A DNA stretch of 64,000 nt, taken from assembly GCA_028753945.1 (NCBI GenBank), contig JAPNXP010000008.1, positions 496,001 through 560,000 of the forward strand, in the 5' to 3' direction. Positions within the stretch are counted from its first letter, which is position 1. Each line of letters starts with the position of its first letter. Below, one piece after another: positions 41,215 through 53,200 of this stretch. The notes below the pieces were generated by a model that saw nothing but the letters and a program-made list of their open reading frames with translations, did not search any database and had not been told where the DNA came from. Source of the DNA: Hexactinellida sp. DTS-2022 (lineage: Eukaryota; Porifera; Hexactinellida). The position numbers were made by a program, and so were the translations under genes.

Positions 41215-42117
41215 CCCATTCTGACATGTGCAGAACTCTTGAAATCCCATTCTGACATGTGCAGAATTCTAGAAATCCCATTCTGACATGTGCAGAACTC
41301 TATAACTCCCATTCTGACATGTGCAGAACTCTTGAATTCCCATTCTGACATGTGCAGAACTCTAGAATTCCCATTCTGACATGTGCAGAACTCTAGAAAT
41401 TCCATTCTGACATGTGCAGAACTCTAGAATTCCCATTCTGACATGTGCAGAACTCTTGAAATCCCATTCTGACATGTGCAGAATTCTAGAAATCCCATTC
41501 TGACATGTGCAGAACTCTATAACTCCCATTCTGACATGTGCAGAACTCTTGAATTCCCATTCTGACATGTGCAGAACTCTAGAATTCCCATTCTGACATG
41601 TGCAGAACTCTAGAAATCCCATTCTGACATGTACAGAATTCTATAACTCCCATTCTGACAATTGCAGAACTCTATAACTCCCATTCTGACATGTGCAGAA
41701 CTCTTGAATTCCCATTCTGACATGTGCAGAACTCTAGAATTCCCATTCTGACATGTGCAGAACTCTAGAAATTCCATTCTGACATGTGCAGAACTCTAGA
41801 ATTCCCATTCTGACATGTGCAGAACTCTTGAAATCCCATTCTGACATGTGCAGAATTCTAGAAATCCCATTCTGACATGTGCAGAACTCTATAACTCCCA
41901 TTCTGACATGTGCAGAACTCTTGAATTCCCATTCTGACATGTGCAGAACTCTAGAATTCCCATTCTGACATGTGCAGAACTCTAGAAATTCCATTCTGAC
42001 ATGTGCAGAACTCTAGAACTCCAATTCTGACATGTGCAGAACTCTAGAAATTCCATTCTGACATGTGCAGAACTCTAGAACTCCAATTCTGACATGTGCA
42101 GAACTCTAGAAATCCCT
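41215..42117 (-). repeat. 31-bp satellite array, reverse, with higher-order structure
   Basis: About 29 monomers of the same 31-bp unit, in the opposite orientation to the array at 39796. Variants recur with longer periods: CTCTTGAAATCCC appears near 41238, 41455 and 41827, that is 217 bp (7 units) and then 372 bp (12 units) apart, with the intervening variants in the same order. Reverse-strand reading frames with HMSEWEF-like repeats are satellite artefacts. Confidence 0.93.
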
Positions 42118-42214
42118 TGACAGCTTCAAGTTTATACCAAGATCATACCAAGTCATGAGAATAGAAATAATTTTATCTGTAAAGCCCGAAAATTGGTAGA
42201 AATTTATAAACGAA

Positions 42215-42780
42215 ACAATTGGCGAACAGTTGATAAATTGATAATAAAACCAGAAATATTTACATAGCATATCAAATTAATATCTGTGTGAATGATACGA
42301 TAGTACTTGAAAATATGGAGACAATGAAGATGAAGGAAAGAGAGGCTATTTGTGGAGATATAATTCTTTTTTCTCAACGTGACCACAGTTTTCTCAATTT
42401 ATCAACTAAATGGAATATTTATTTCCAGAATAGGGAGTAAGGGAAAATGAGAATTGGAATTAAACTATCCTTCTGGTCTAACAATTGATGAATTAAATCG
42501 AGACTTTTATAATTGTGATTATAACAATAATCGTATTCAAATATTGTCACAAGATTTCTCTTTCAACTCTCAGTTTGGTAAGATACCCTCGGTCATCCTT
42601 ATGATGTTAAACTCCTCAAGTACTACATTCATGTTCTTGATTAATATAATCCTTGTGTTATATTCATATTTTCAGCCCTCAATTCCAAAGGATTCATACA
42701 ATATGTATATCTAACGATCCTACAAATATTACAAAGAAGGAAGACTCTTAGTTAGTGATAAGAACTGTCTACAGATATTT
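42215..42780 (+). pseudogene. Coiled-coil/NHL gene fragment, decayed
   Basis: Homology to the NHL propeller starts at about ACAGTTGATAAATTGATAAT and runs through ATTTACATAGCA, GGAGATATAATTCTTTTTTC, GGTCTAACAATTGATGA and ATAATCGTATTCAAAT to the terminal AACTGTCTACAGATATTT at 42780. Frameshifts and deletions occur throughout, and the coiled-coil half is absent. It adjoins the satellite array. Confidence 0.8.
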
Positions 42781-42856
42781 TTATTTATTATTCTCCTCTC
42801 TTTACCTGAATTAATCTATATCTACTTCCTTGTAATTATTTCTATTTCTACAGCAT

Positions 42857-43131
42857 AGGCGTCGGAGCTGCAGCGGATGGGGCGGCCATGGCCGCCCCAC
42901 TTTTTTGTTGAAATTAAAAAAATACAGCATATTGGCTGAGGATGTCCTCGGCCACCTCAGATCAATTTCTACTCTTCGTCGAACCACTTTCTTAGGAACA
43001 AATAATATACTTATGACGAAAAGTGGAGCGGCCGAGCGGTCACCCATTGCCAGGCCCGTTTTGGTCGCTCACTAACTCTGTTAAAATAAAATTATGGCCG
43101 CCCCACTTTTATTTTGCTTCCGACGCCTCTG
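42857..43131. mobile_element. Non-autonomous hAT-like element
   Basis: The flanking direct repeat TACAGCAT (42849-42856 and 43132-43139) is 8 bp, the hAT hallmark. The right end reads TCCGACGCCTCTG; the left reads AGGCGTCGGA and seems to have lost its terminal CAG. Inside is a GC-rich dyad, GGGGCGGCCATGGCCGCCCC, and a second GGCCGCCCCACTTTT near the right end. No coding capacity. Confidence 0.8.
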
Positions 43132-43139
43132 TACAGCAT

Positions 43140-43492
43140 ATGTATGTTTTTTGGTATTTGTAGATCCCATTTACCCCTTTGACTTTTGCTTGCTTAGCAA
43201 TATTTATTTATACATATACTTTTACTGATTATATTCGACTGGTATTTTGATGTATTAATTGAGAATGATAGAATTAATTACTTTTATTTACAAACCAATC
43301 TGTGGAACATTTTGGACAGTTTACATTATGATTTACAGAAAATTATACCTTTCACAAATTATTTGTTGAGCTATGGCCCTACCGACTAGAACATTATGAT
43401 TTGAGTAAGTTAGCAAGACGATTGTATAAATATTCTGAATTAATTAGAATAATCAAGAATAACATACTAATATTAGCTAGTATTGATAAATA
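43140..43492. other. Upstream region of MATE copy 2
   Basis: AT-rich; nothing recognised. Confidence 0.4.
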
Positions 43493-44655
43493 ATGCAAAA
43501 ATTAAAGTGCCATTGGATTTTGGAAGAACTCGTAAGTTTAATAGTATTAGCACTACCTGCCGCAATAGAATGCTTCTCAGAGGTACTGCAAATGAAATTG
43601 AGTAATGTGTTCATTGGACGAGCATCAGGTAACAATATTGCATTGATATTAAGTGCACTATTTATGGGACAGATAACAAACGTATTAATAGCTTTTCCGA
43701 TCGCGGAGGCTTTTGGTGCCTATGTGAATATCCTATGCTCACAGGCATATGGAGCAAAACAGTACAAACTAGTGGGATTGTACTTCTACAGAGCTCTATT
43801 CATGGCAGCTCTCACTTGCTTTCCAGTATTCACAGTATTCATTAGTGTCCGTCCTATCGTCTACTTCCTATTCCAAGATTGGGAATTGGCTCAGTACACT
43901 GGTAGCTTCACAGATGTTCTATGTTTCGGCTATCCTGCCTATTTGTACTATAAAATTGGTTTTCGTTTCCTTCAAGCAATGAACATAGTATGGGGTCCTG
44001 CGTTGTATCTTATCATTGGGAACATTTTGAATGGAGTAATACAGTATATTCTGATATTCCGGTACAACACGAATATTGAAGGAGCAGCTGCTGGTTACGT
44101 CATCAGTAATTACTTAGTTGCACTATTAGTATTCGCACACATACAGCTCTCATGTGCACACTGCTATAGCACAGAAGTGGACTATTGAATATATCACCCA
44201 CTGGTTGCATCAGCTAGATATTATATTATTCCATTATTCCAATTATTGTTAGGTTTTGTTCAGTCACATATTACACCATTACTATTCATTGGAATAATCG
44301 CTCATAACAAGTTAACAACAGGCAATTAGCGATATACTCAATTCTCAGTTCTTTGTCGTGGCTCCCTCCCTCGGTTCAATGGGTTTCACCAGTGCTGTCA
44401 TAGTTCGTGTGGGTTATTTTATGGGTGCAAATGATCCCAAAAGAGCAAAGAGAAGTGCATTCAGCACAGGCATTATTTTGGGACAAATGTGTTTATCATC
44501 TTTCAGTATTATATTGCTATTCGTGAGTGAGCCATTGAGTCACCTATTCACCACAGATCCTAGCTTTGCTGAAGAATTACAGTGGAACCTTCGGTATTTT
44601 CATTTTTATTAATTCGGGTGTTAAGAACGTGGTAGAGGGAGTAATGAATGCCTGG
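43493..44655 (+). pseudogene. MATE-family transporter, copy 2, frameshifted
   Basis: The frame from ATG 43493 is intact for about 220 codons (LIVLALPAAIECFSEVLQMK ... FAHIQLS). A 2-bp deletion near 44149, relative to copy 1, then shifts it, and it stops at 44188. Homology goes on in other frames: an IRVGYF-like helix pair at about 44380-44610 (GFTSAVIVRVGYFMGANDP) and a remnant of VMNA near 44640, after which it ends. The conserved core is almost identical to copy 1, so the break or a conversion event is young. Confidence 0.85.
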
Positions 44656-44792
44656 ATTTTTGAAATTTTGTATAGTCCGTGGACGTCAAAATTGTGATAA
44701 TTATATATATAAAGTGGGCGAATAAATTGATTATTGGTCAATATTTTTTGCTTCGTCACCTCCATGTGAGATCCCCAGAAGAGTCAAAGTGG

Positions 44793-45262
44793 TAAATTTA
44801 GGTCTATTACCGAGATTTACATGGAGACACTACATAGCAAGTTAAAAGGTTATTGCATGTATATAGGATAAGATATGCTTCAAATCCCTTAAAAAATAAT
44901 TAAAGAATGGACCTCCGGGGCCTCCCATGGTGACAAATGACGTAGGAATCTTCAAAAGGTTATTACGTTAAAAGTATAGTCCCGATTGAGTTGAAATTTC
45001 AGTGCAGCTAGTACTTATTGCATACTGTTCAAAAACACTCTAATCTCAATTTATGAAATGTTCAGAGAGGGGCCTTAATTTTTTTAAATGATTGTCGGAG
45101 GCCCTTTTGAATTTTTCGCTATAAAAAAGTTTGCCCAAATTTTCGAGACCGGCATGGGAGCTTAAATCGCGAGATATATATACCCTAAAGTATCAGAATT
45201 AGGCATAAAACTTAACTTGCCGAGGTTGGTCACGGAATCTTAGTTTTGACCCTACTATGTTG
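44793..45262 (-). repeat. Inverted, truncated copy of the 45.4-kb element
   Basis: This is the reverse complement of about 45428-45889 at moderate divergence, from GGTCTATTACCGAGATTTAC to the end GGTCACGGAATCTTAGTTTT..GACCCTAC. Only one terminus is present. With its partner it forms a 470-bp-arm inverted repeat with a 165-bp spacer. Confidence 0.8.
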
Positions 45263-45429
45263 AGGCATCTACAAATGTTATTATCCTGCTAGAAGCATGA
45301 ATGTAGGAAATTAGGAATACAAATTATTGTTGTTCAAACACTTTTGGCTGTTTCATCTCTGTTCGTATTAATGAATCTACTGACATGGATTTTTAATGGA
45401 TTTATCATTAATTTTCCAGTATATGTATA

Positions 45430-46053
45430 GTGGGGTCAAAAATTAAGGTTCCGTGACCAACCTCTGGCTAGTTAAGTTTTATGCCTGATTCTGATACTTT
45501 AGGATATAACTCGCGATTTAAGCTCCCATGCCGCTCTGGAAAGTTTGGGCAAACTTTTTTATAGCGACAAATTCAAAGGGCCTCCGGCAATCATTTTGAA
45601 AAATTAAGGCCCCTCTCTGAACATTTCATAAATTGAGATTAGAGTATTTTTGAACAGTATGCAATAAGTAGTAGCTGACTGAAAATTTCAACTCAATCGG
45701 GACTATACTTTTAATGTAATAACCTTTTGAAGATTCTTACGTCATTTGTCACCATGGGAGGTCTATTCTTTAAACTATTTTTTTAAGGGATTTGAAGCAT
45801 ATCTCATCCTATATACATGCAATAGCCTTTTAACTCGCTATGTAGTATGTCTCCATGTAAATCTCGGTATAGACCTAAATTTACCAAAATGATTGCCGGA
45901 GGCCCTTTGAATTTGTCGCTATAAAAAAAGTTTGCCCAAACTTTCCAGAGCGGCATGGGAGCTTAAATCGCGAGTTATATCCTGAAGTATCAGAATCAGG
46001 CATAAAACTTAACTAGCCAGAGGTTGGTCACGGAACCTTAATTTTTGACCCCA
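45430..46053. mobile_element. MITE with about 168-bp terminal inverted repeats (GTGGGGTCAAAAATTAAGG)
   Basis: The left arm from GTGGGGTCAAAAATTAAGGT to GGCAATCATTTT is nearly perfectly complementary to the right arm from AAAATGATTGCCGG to ACCTTAATTTTTGACCCCAC. Both ends abut TA. The middle (about 45598-45884) is AT-rich and non-coding. This fits a Tc1/mariner-class non-autonomous element. Confidence 0.85.
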
Positions 46054-46369
46054 CTAGTAATTCGCTATATTATGGAATTCAAATTAATTGAACAAAATTT
46101 GAAAAAAATATTAATAATTAATAATTGTCAAGCCTAAACTTCTATGGAATAAAGTAATGTGACTATACTTAATTGGGGTCCAGTTAAATATATTTATTAC
46201 TGCACTCAGTTTGAAAACTTTTATTGATCATATATGTGAAAAATATTTTGACATAATCTCCAAATTTCAACATCATAGTGCTTACCTATTACCTACTGGA
46301 ATAATTAAATTGTAAGCATAGGTAGTATACTATATATAATAATTATGTGGTTTCATAATAAGTTGAACT

Positions 46370-46685
46370 TCTACTATGAACACCAGGGAACCGTCAAAAT
46401 GAGTTTGCCCATAGCTATGGAATTCACATTAACCAATTCAGTAGATGCCGGATATAAAAACACCGGTTATAAGAACACTCTATTGGAAAACTGTTGCCAT
46501 ATGCATATACCCTATATAATTTATGCCGGTTATAAGAACATTATATGCAGTTCCTGACGATGTTCTTATAACCGGTATCCACTGTATCATTTATATTGAA
46601 AAGCCATTGAAGGGGACTAAAATAGTCTTCGTGTTTAACCGAAATTTTGTATTAACTATGTTCGTAATACCGAAGTTCAACTGTA
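46370..46685. mobile_element. MITE family A' carrying a nested family B copy
   Basis: The outer element has AACTTCTACTATGAACACCA at the left and GAAGTTCAACTG at the right, with CGTCAAAATGAGTTTGCC and TTGAAGGGGACTAAAA inside. It is split at about 46439-46585 by a family B copy (CAGTAGATGCCGG ... CCGGTATCCACTG). Family B therefore moved after this A' copy inserted. Confidence 0.75.
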
Positions 46686-46689
46686 TACT

Positions 46690-47224
46690 GTTTATTTCGG
46701 CTCATAGCAAAATTACAGTCGAACCCGATGGGACCGTTGAAACTTGTATTAACAGTATAGTAGTCTTAAAAAAGCTTTGAAGGCAGAGATGCAGCGGTCC
46801 GGCATTTAATGGACCCAGATCGATGAACCGGTCCAGACCGTTATATCCCTTTTTTAGACCGTTTTGTAGAGTGGCTAATTATATCCAAAATATGAACACT
46901 TTTTCTCGGTCCCAAATTTTTCCCATTGTTTTACACAGTGTTTATCCTCCAACTTCTGAACACTTCTGAAAAGTGAAATGTGAACACCAAATCTGGTCCT
47001 AATTGTCCAAATTGTATAGGATATGACCTCTTAAAAAGTGAACAAAGGATTTTGGAGGATTTTTCAATTCCTATCATGAGCTGTACATATAATACAGTGT
47101 TTAAATTAAATGCTTTTCAAAGTAAAAGAAAGAAAATTTAAAAAGAATACATTTAGTTAATAAAACCTGATAAAGTACACAAAAAAATATCTAAATATAC
47201 ACAAGTTTATGTGAGAAAATGGGC
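46690..47224. other. Intergenic, downstream of ABCA
   Basis: AT-rich. It has a CGGTCC/GGACCG dyad cluster near 46795-46845 and AT-rich sequence next to the ABCA stop that probably includes its 3' UTR. No gene recognised. Confidence 0.4.
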
Positions 47225-50200
47225 TTAATTCTCTTCGCCTTGTAACTCAAACTCATTTGGCTCAATTGTGCGGGTATCTCTCATATCTAAACGTTTAATT
47301 ATGTTCATAAACACATCATTTAGTGTATACTGTCCAAGAGAAAAATCATTGATTTTACCATCCCTTTTCAATGCCAGACATAGCTTTAAGACTTTTGATA
47401 AATAAATTTCTCTATCAATATTGAATACGATCAGTGTTATGTGTTGTTCCTGGATTTTTGCTTGCGGTATTGTGTTGTTTACTATCTCAATGAGTTCCTC
47501 TTGACTTTGAGAATAACCAAGGTAGAATTTCAATAAATAACCATGGCCGTATTTAGATTTGAGATGTTGAGGTGATCCAATGCATTCCAAATGTCCGTTG
47601 TGTAGTATAGCTATACGCGAGCAGAGAGCTTCGCATTCCCACATACTGTGTGTTGTGAGCAGAGACGATATGCCTTGTGATGTCACTTCTTGTAGAAGCA
47701 GCCACAGTAGATGTTTGGCATAGGGATCTACACCTGGGGAGAATGCATTAGGTTTTGTTATAATAAAATTTCACATTATATTGGTTAAAACTCTGGTATA
47801 TAGTAGACTTTCGTTATTACGAACACCAGGGGACAGTAGAAATTTGTTTGTGTTATCCGGAATTCGTATTAACAGGAATCACTTGTATGCATCTGTATAG
47901 ACAATTCAACATTATTAACCGATATTTGGCCTTATACGTGGTCGTATTAACAAGAGTTCGTATATAATAAGTAAGGCTGAACGAATATTCGAAAAGTAAC
48001 GAACGAACTTTTTTCTATACGAACGAATATTCGAATATTCGTTCGTTTTGATGACCAAGAATTAAATCTAATTCAAGACTCAAAATAAAGTAGAAAATAG
48101 TTTGCACCAACTTTCAGATTTTTCTCAACAATTCCTAAAAAAAGAATGCAATAGGTTTTGTTTCTAATAAACATATTTCTCTACTCTAACGATGTATTAT
48201 AAGTTGTATCTACTTAAATATAAACAAAAAATATTTGAGGAAACATTTATTTTTAGCAGCCATTTTTGTCAAAACAAGCCCTATTATTGGGAAAATACGG
48301 TATACGTATATATTAATGTTTATTCGTATAACTAACCTGAAGTTGGTTCGTCTAACAATAAAAGTGTTGGATGCGAAATGAGCGCTATTGCAGTTGCTAG
48401 CTTTCTTTTATTCCCACCCGAATATCTTGATGTAATAACATTTTGATACTCACTTAAATGTACCTTAGCGATAATCTGATTTACTGATTGGTTTAGTTCT
48501 GCCCCAGACACACCTTTCAAACGGCCATAATACAATAAGTGTTCTTTTCCTGTTAAAAAGTCAAATAGAGCATCCTTTTGTGGAGTATAACCTAATTTCT
48601 TATATATTTCCTTCCTCGATTTATCAATATTTTTTCCTCTGAATTCAATTTTTCCATTTGTTAACGAATGAACTCCAGTAATGCTATTAAAAATTGTAGT
48701 TTTACCAGCTCCGTTTATTCCTAATAATCCAAAGCATTCGTTTTTAACTGAGAAAGTAACATCTTCAATTGCGTATGTATTTCTAACAGCTTTTTTTCTT
48801 GAAAATATAGACTTTGTTAAGCTTCGAAGAGTGTAATATTTTTTGGAAATCCTATACAGAGATAAGGTATTCTCAGAGTTTTGTGACTGTGAAAGTACAC
48901 TAGTTCGCTCTTCTTCCACATCAGAATCATCTGTTAATACAGTTGGTATTCGTTTTTCTTTACATTTACTTCTAAGTATTGAAATGTTGTAGTCATTGAG
49001 AACATTAATGACAATATTTATACAAAAGAGTAGTATAAACTCAATGTATATTACGATAAGCGCTTTTCCAATTGGATCATAAACAAATGGGTCAGTCGCT
49101 GCTAGACCAAATGTAATCCCTACTTCAGCTTGAGAGAGATCATAATAATAATCAATAATCAACCTATATATAATAATTGTAAAGGAAAACTGAGGAATTG
49201 TAAAAAAATAAGGCTTTAATTTCTCTTCAAGTAAAATGTTAGCAGTAGTACTGAGGAATTCAAGTGAATATATAACAGCCATTATTGAAATGCCACTCAC
49301 ATAGAGGATAATTGCTATCACCATATACGAGGTACTAGGACTTTTGCATATCTTCGCTAATAATTGCATTAAACTTATGTTTAACGCTCCGAAACCGAAA
49401 ACAGCGATTAAAAATGTTGGCAAATGTCTGAGAGATATGTAGGGGCCGTATGAAAAACATCCAAATATTATCAAACTAATTATGACAGCGATTGTATATT
49501 GAAACAGTTCAGAAATGAAATTCACAATGAAGTAGAGATTTTGTCCAAGCCCAAAAAGTTCTTGTAGTGACTTTGTTCCTGAAGATTTATCCTCTAACAC
49601 CAGAATGATGGGATGTACGCATAGAAAACAGAAAGCTAGAAACACGAAAGTTGTAATGACCATAGGTTTAGCAGTTACTAATTCATTAAATGCATTTTGT
49701 TTAGGTGTTAATTCCCAGAGGGCTGATTTGCCTATTATCCCATAATTTGTGAAGTTATTGTAATATCCGAAACTGTCACGCATTTCTTTCCTCAAAATGG
49801 CATTGTTCATGAGATTTAGTGACACAGGCATTGTACTATAACCTTTGAAAGTAAACCAAGCTTTTGAAAAATTTCGAACAGCTAATTGTTCCAGGGATAA
49901 ACTATCATTTAAATTAATATAATTTCCCCTATTTATAATATCCGCTTTTGTATTGTTCAACATTGGTATTTCATTTCGAGTATAACCAAAGGATGTACCC
50001 ATATATCTCTTAAGAATATACTCATGGTAGGTAACGGTTAAATACTCAGTTATATTATACCCAATTAGATCTTGTATCGTACTACCATCTCCAATAGCTA
50101 ACATTTGAGGCGGTCTCTTTGGCAGTCCATTACATTTCATTAAATTTGATTGGCAACTGCATTGTGTAATATTGAATGTGTTATTATTGTTCGTATCATA

Positions 50201-53200
50201 ACTCCAACAAGATTTGCTATGAGCAATACTGCATTTTATGTTGGATTTTCCCATTTTCGTAGTGTTAGATAAAGGACATTCGTATGTGCTTTCATTTAAA
50301 CTTTCTTCTAAAAATGGTGGCACACCAAATCCGCCCGGACATACCATAGTGCTGAGATAGTCGTAAGCATTTGATAATTCATCTGATGCCCCTATAAACA
50401 CGTATTGTGGTGAATTTAGATCCAAATATATACCTGGGTAAAGTCGTGTGTAATTTCCTATCTTTGGTTGCATTAAAATGTTTAAAATCATTATTAAAAT
50501 TAGTATTATAGAGAAGAGACCATATCGCAATGTTAATCCTCTCAAATCTCGGCGTACATAGTTGAATCTTATAACAAAGAGAGCGTATGTTTGGAGAAAA
50601 ATTAATTTTATTGAACTCATTTTTTTTCTCTCGTCTTCATTTTCGCACTTGAATAGTGAGTTTGTATTCTCATCGTTTGACGTTTCAATTATGTTATCCT
50701 TTTGATGCGATTCAGTTTGCATTAGAAACAACTGTTCTAAGCTCGGTGCGGATAGTCCATAACCCGATATACCAAATTTAGCCTTATTTTCTTCTAATTC
50801 CTTAATTAGTGAAGTAATAGGAGAATTTTCGTCTTCCATTGTATTGATTGAAATGTAAAACTTCGCTTCCTCTTTACTAACTTTAGAATTAGAACAATCG
50901 ACTAGATTAGTTTCAATTAATCTTTTTAATTCCATTTCTTCTCTCTCGCTTGACTCACTATTCTTCTCCAATACAAGAGTATACCTCAAATTGTATACAG
51001 ACTTTAAGTATTGTAGAGTCCCTACACATAAGAGTTTGCCATGATCCAACAATGCAATCCTATCCCCCAATACTTCAGCCTCATCCATATGATGTGTGCT
51101 GAGTAGCATACAACGTTTCGTACGTTCTGATATTAAGAAATTCCAAATTTCAGCTCGTGATGAGGGATCCACTCCAGCGGTTGGCTCATCTAAAATAACC
51201 AGTTTAGGAGAGCCAAGGAATGCTAAACAAACACTTAATTTCCTCGACATACCACCTGATAGATTTATAATTTTCTTATTTTTATCTTCACTCAGTCTCA
51301 TTGTAGCTAATAGTGATGTAGAATCCTTTTTAATTTTATCGACAGACAAGCCACGGAGAAATCCATAGAAATAGAAATGTTCTATTACTGTAAACTCAGT
51401 GAACAGTATGTTATGTTGTGGACAAAGTCCAATTGTGTCTAGTTGTAGTTTTCTCCGTTCTTTTTCCAATGAATGACCATATATGGTAATACTCCCAGCT
51501 GATTGCGGAAATATCCCTGAGAGTATCATCATGAGTGTAGTTTTCCCTGCACCATTATGTCCCAACAGAGCAGTGATATTTCCCTCATACAAATTGAGTG
51601 AGATAGAGCGAAGTGCTTGTACACGTTTTCTCCTTCCTATAACACCGTATGAATAGTGTTTTGAAACGTGATCAATAGAGACTCCACTGATCATATGATC
51701 TGGTTCTACTTCTTCCGTTAATGGCTTCCCGATTATATTTTCATTGATATTTGTCTGCTCCTCAATTTCTCCATGCAACAACCCAATTTCATCTTGATTA
51801 ATTGAATTACCCAAATTACTGTTCATTTCTTTATTGACACAAGTGAAGTCTTTCCCAATCCAATATGAAGGTAATAAAATGAAATAGAACGGTTTTCGAA
51901 TTCCATACACCCCAACTACAACTTCATACAAATAGAATGCTAACACAGCATATACAATGGTATTTATAAACATAAATCCCCAACTAATCATGGGAATAGA
52001 AAATCCAACTTCAAAAGGAGATTTTGCTATATTCGACCATTGAATTCCTTCTCCTAACAATTCGTATTCCACAGTGTGTACGAAAAACACCCCTAGAGCT
52101 GCTGGTGGTAGAAATTGAGATAAAATGATTATCCATTTTTCAGATTGAAATCCAGTGTACTGTAATAATGATACAATAAAATATTGAATTATATATATAA
52201 GTCCAATTGAAGAAGCAGCTAGAGTAGCTCTTTTGAATGGGATACATGCTAATAGAGATAATGATATCAACTGCAAGTTATTCGTAAGTAGAACTAGTAT
52301 CAAAATCAATGGATTTGTATTCAGTAGAACACCTGTAATTTTCAGTAGAAATACGCTTAATAGTACTGTAGGGATTAACATTATGTAGTATACACAGACC
52401 CAACTTGCCCAGTTTTCTACCACACCTACACCGAATACTGAGAGCATATCTGTTATTCTTTTTTCTCTTTCTTGTACAATGTTTTTTGCAAGTAGGGTAA
52501 CAGTTAAAATGTTACTAGCCATTATGAAGAGTGGAATTACAATCTGACCAACTAATAAATTCGTATCGAACGTGTAGCATGGGAATGGAAATGGTTGAAT
52601 ATAGCCACCTGGGATATTCACTGTTGTATTTGTTATAACTCGGATTAAAGCACGCTCAGTCAAATCTTGGAGAAAAATATATCCCCATTCTATGTTTGAT
52701 AGGTAGAAGTCATAATTTTCAGGATCTGGACGCCAAAAATAATCCCTTAGTGATGAACTGCCAAATTTGGCGGTATAATTCATACTTATTTTGTAAGAAA
52801 TTGTAGGAGGTAATTCAGTAGCATTTCCAATCTAAAAAAATAATTTGAATGATAAAATAAAGGAATTCGAATTAAAGGTATACGACTTGTTTATGAAAAA
52901 ATCAGTAAATGCTACCTTGTTTCATTTGGATTAACAAGGATGTACTGTATCAATTATTTTGCAAATAGTATTTGTATCTATCGAATAGTGAACAACAGTA
53001 GACATTGTCTACAACCTGTACATAACGGTCATTTTGACCAGTCCTCGTTGGCCGCTTTTAACAAATTATACTGTATTCGATTTATACATATAACTAACTT
53101 CAAAGTTTATTCCAGCATATAGATAGTAGATACCCAGACTCTCTCTTTTAGAAAAATTTGTAGCAACTTCTAACAGCTTTTCTTCATTTTCAAATCCTCT

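Noticed and set aside
41193-41994. Minus-strand repeat proteins with HMSEWEF-type units
   Set aside because: They are frames through the 31-bp satellite; 31 is not a multiple of three, so all frames cycle and stay open by chance.
39796-42117. Possible CRISPR array
   Set aside because: Monomers are contiguous with no unique spacers, and the host is a eukaryote.
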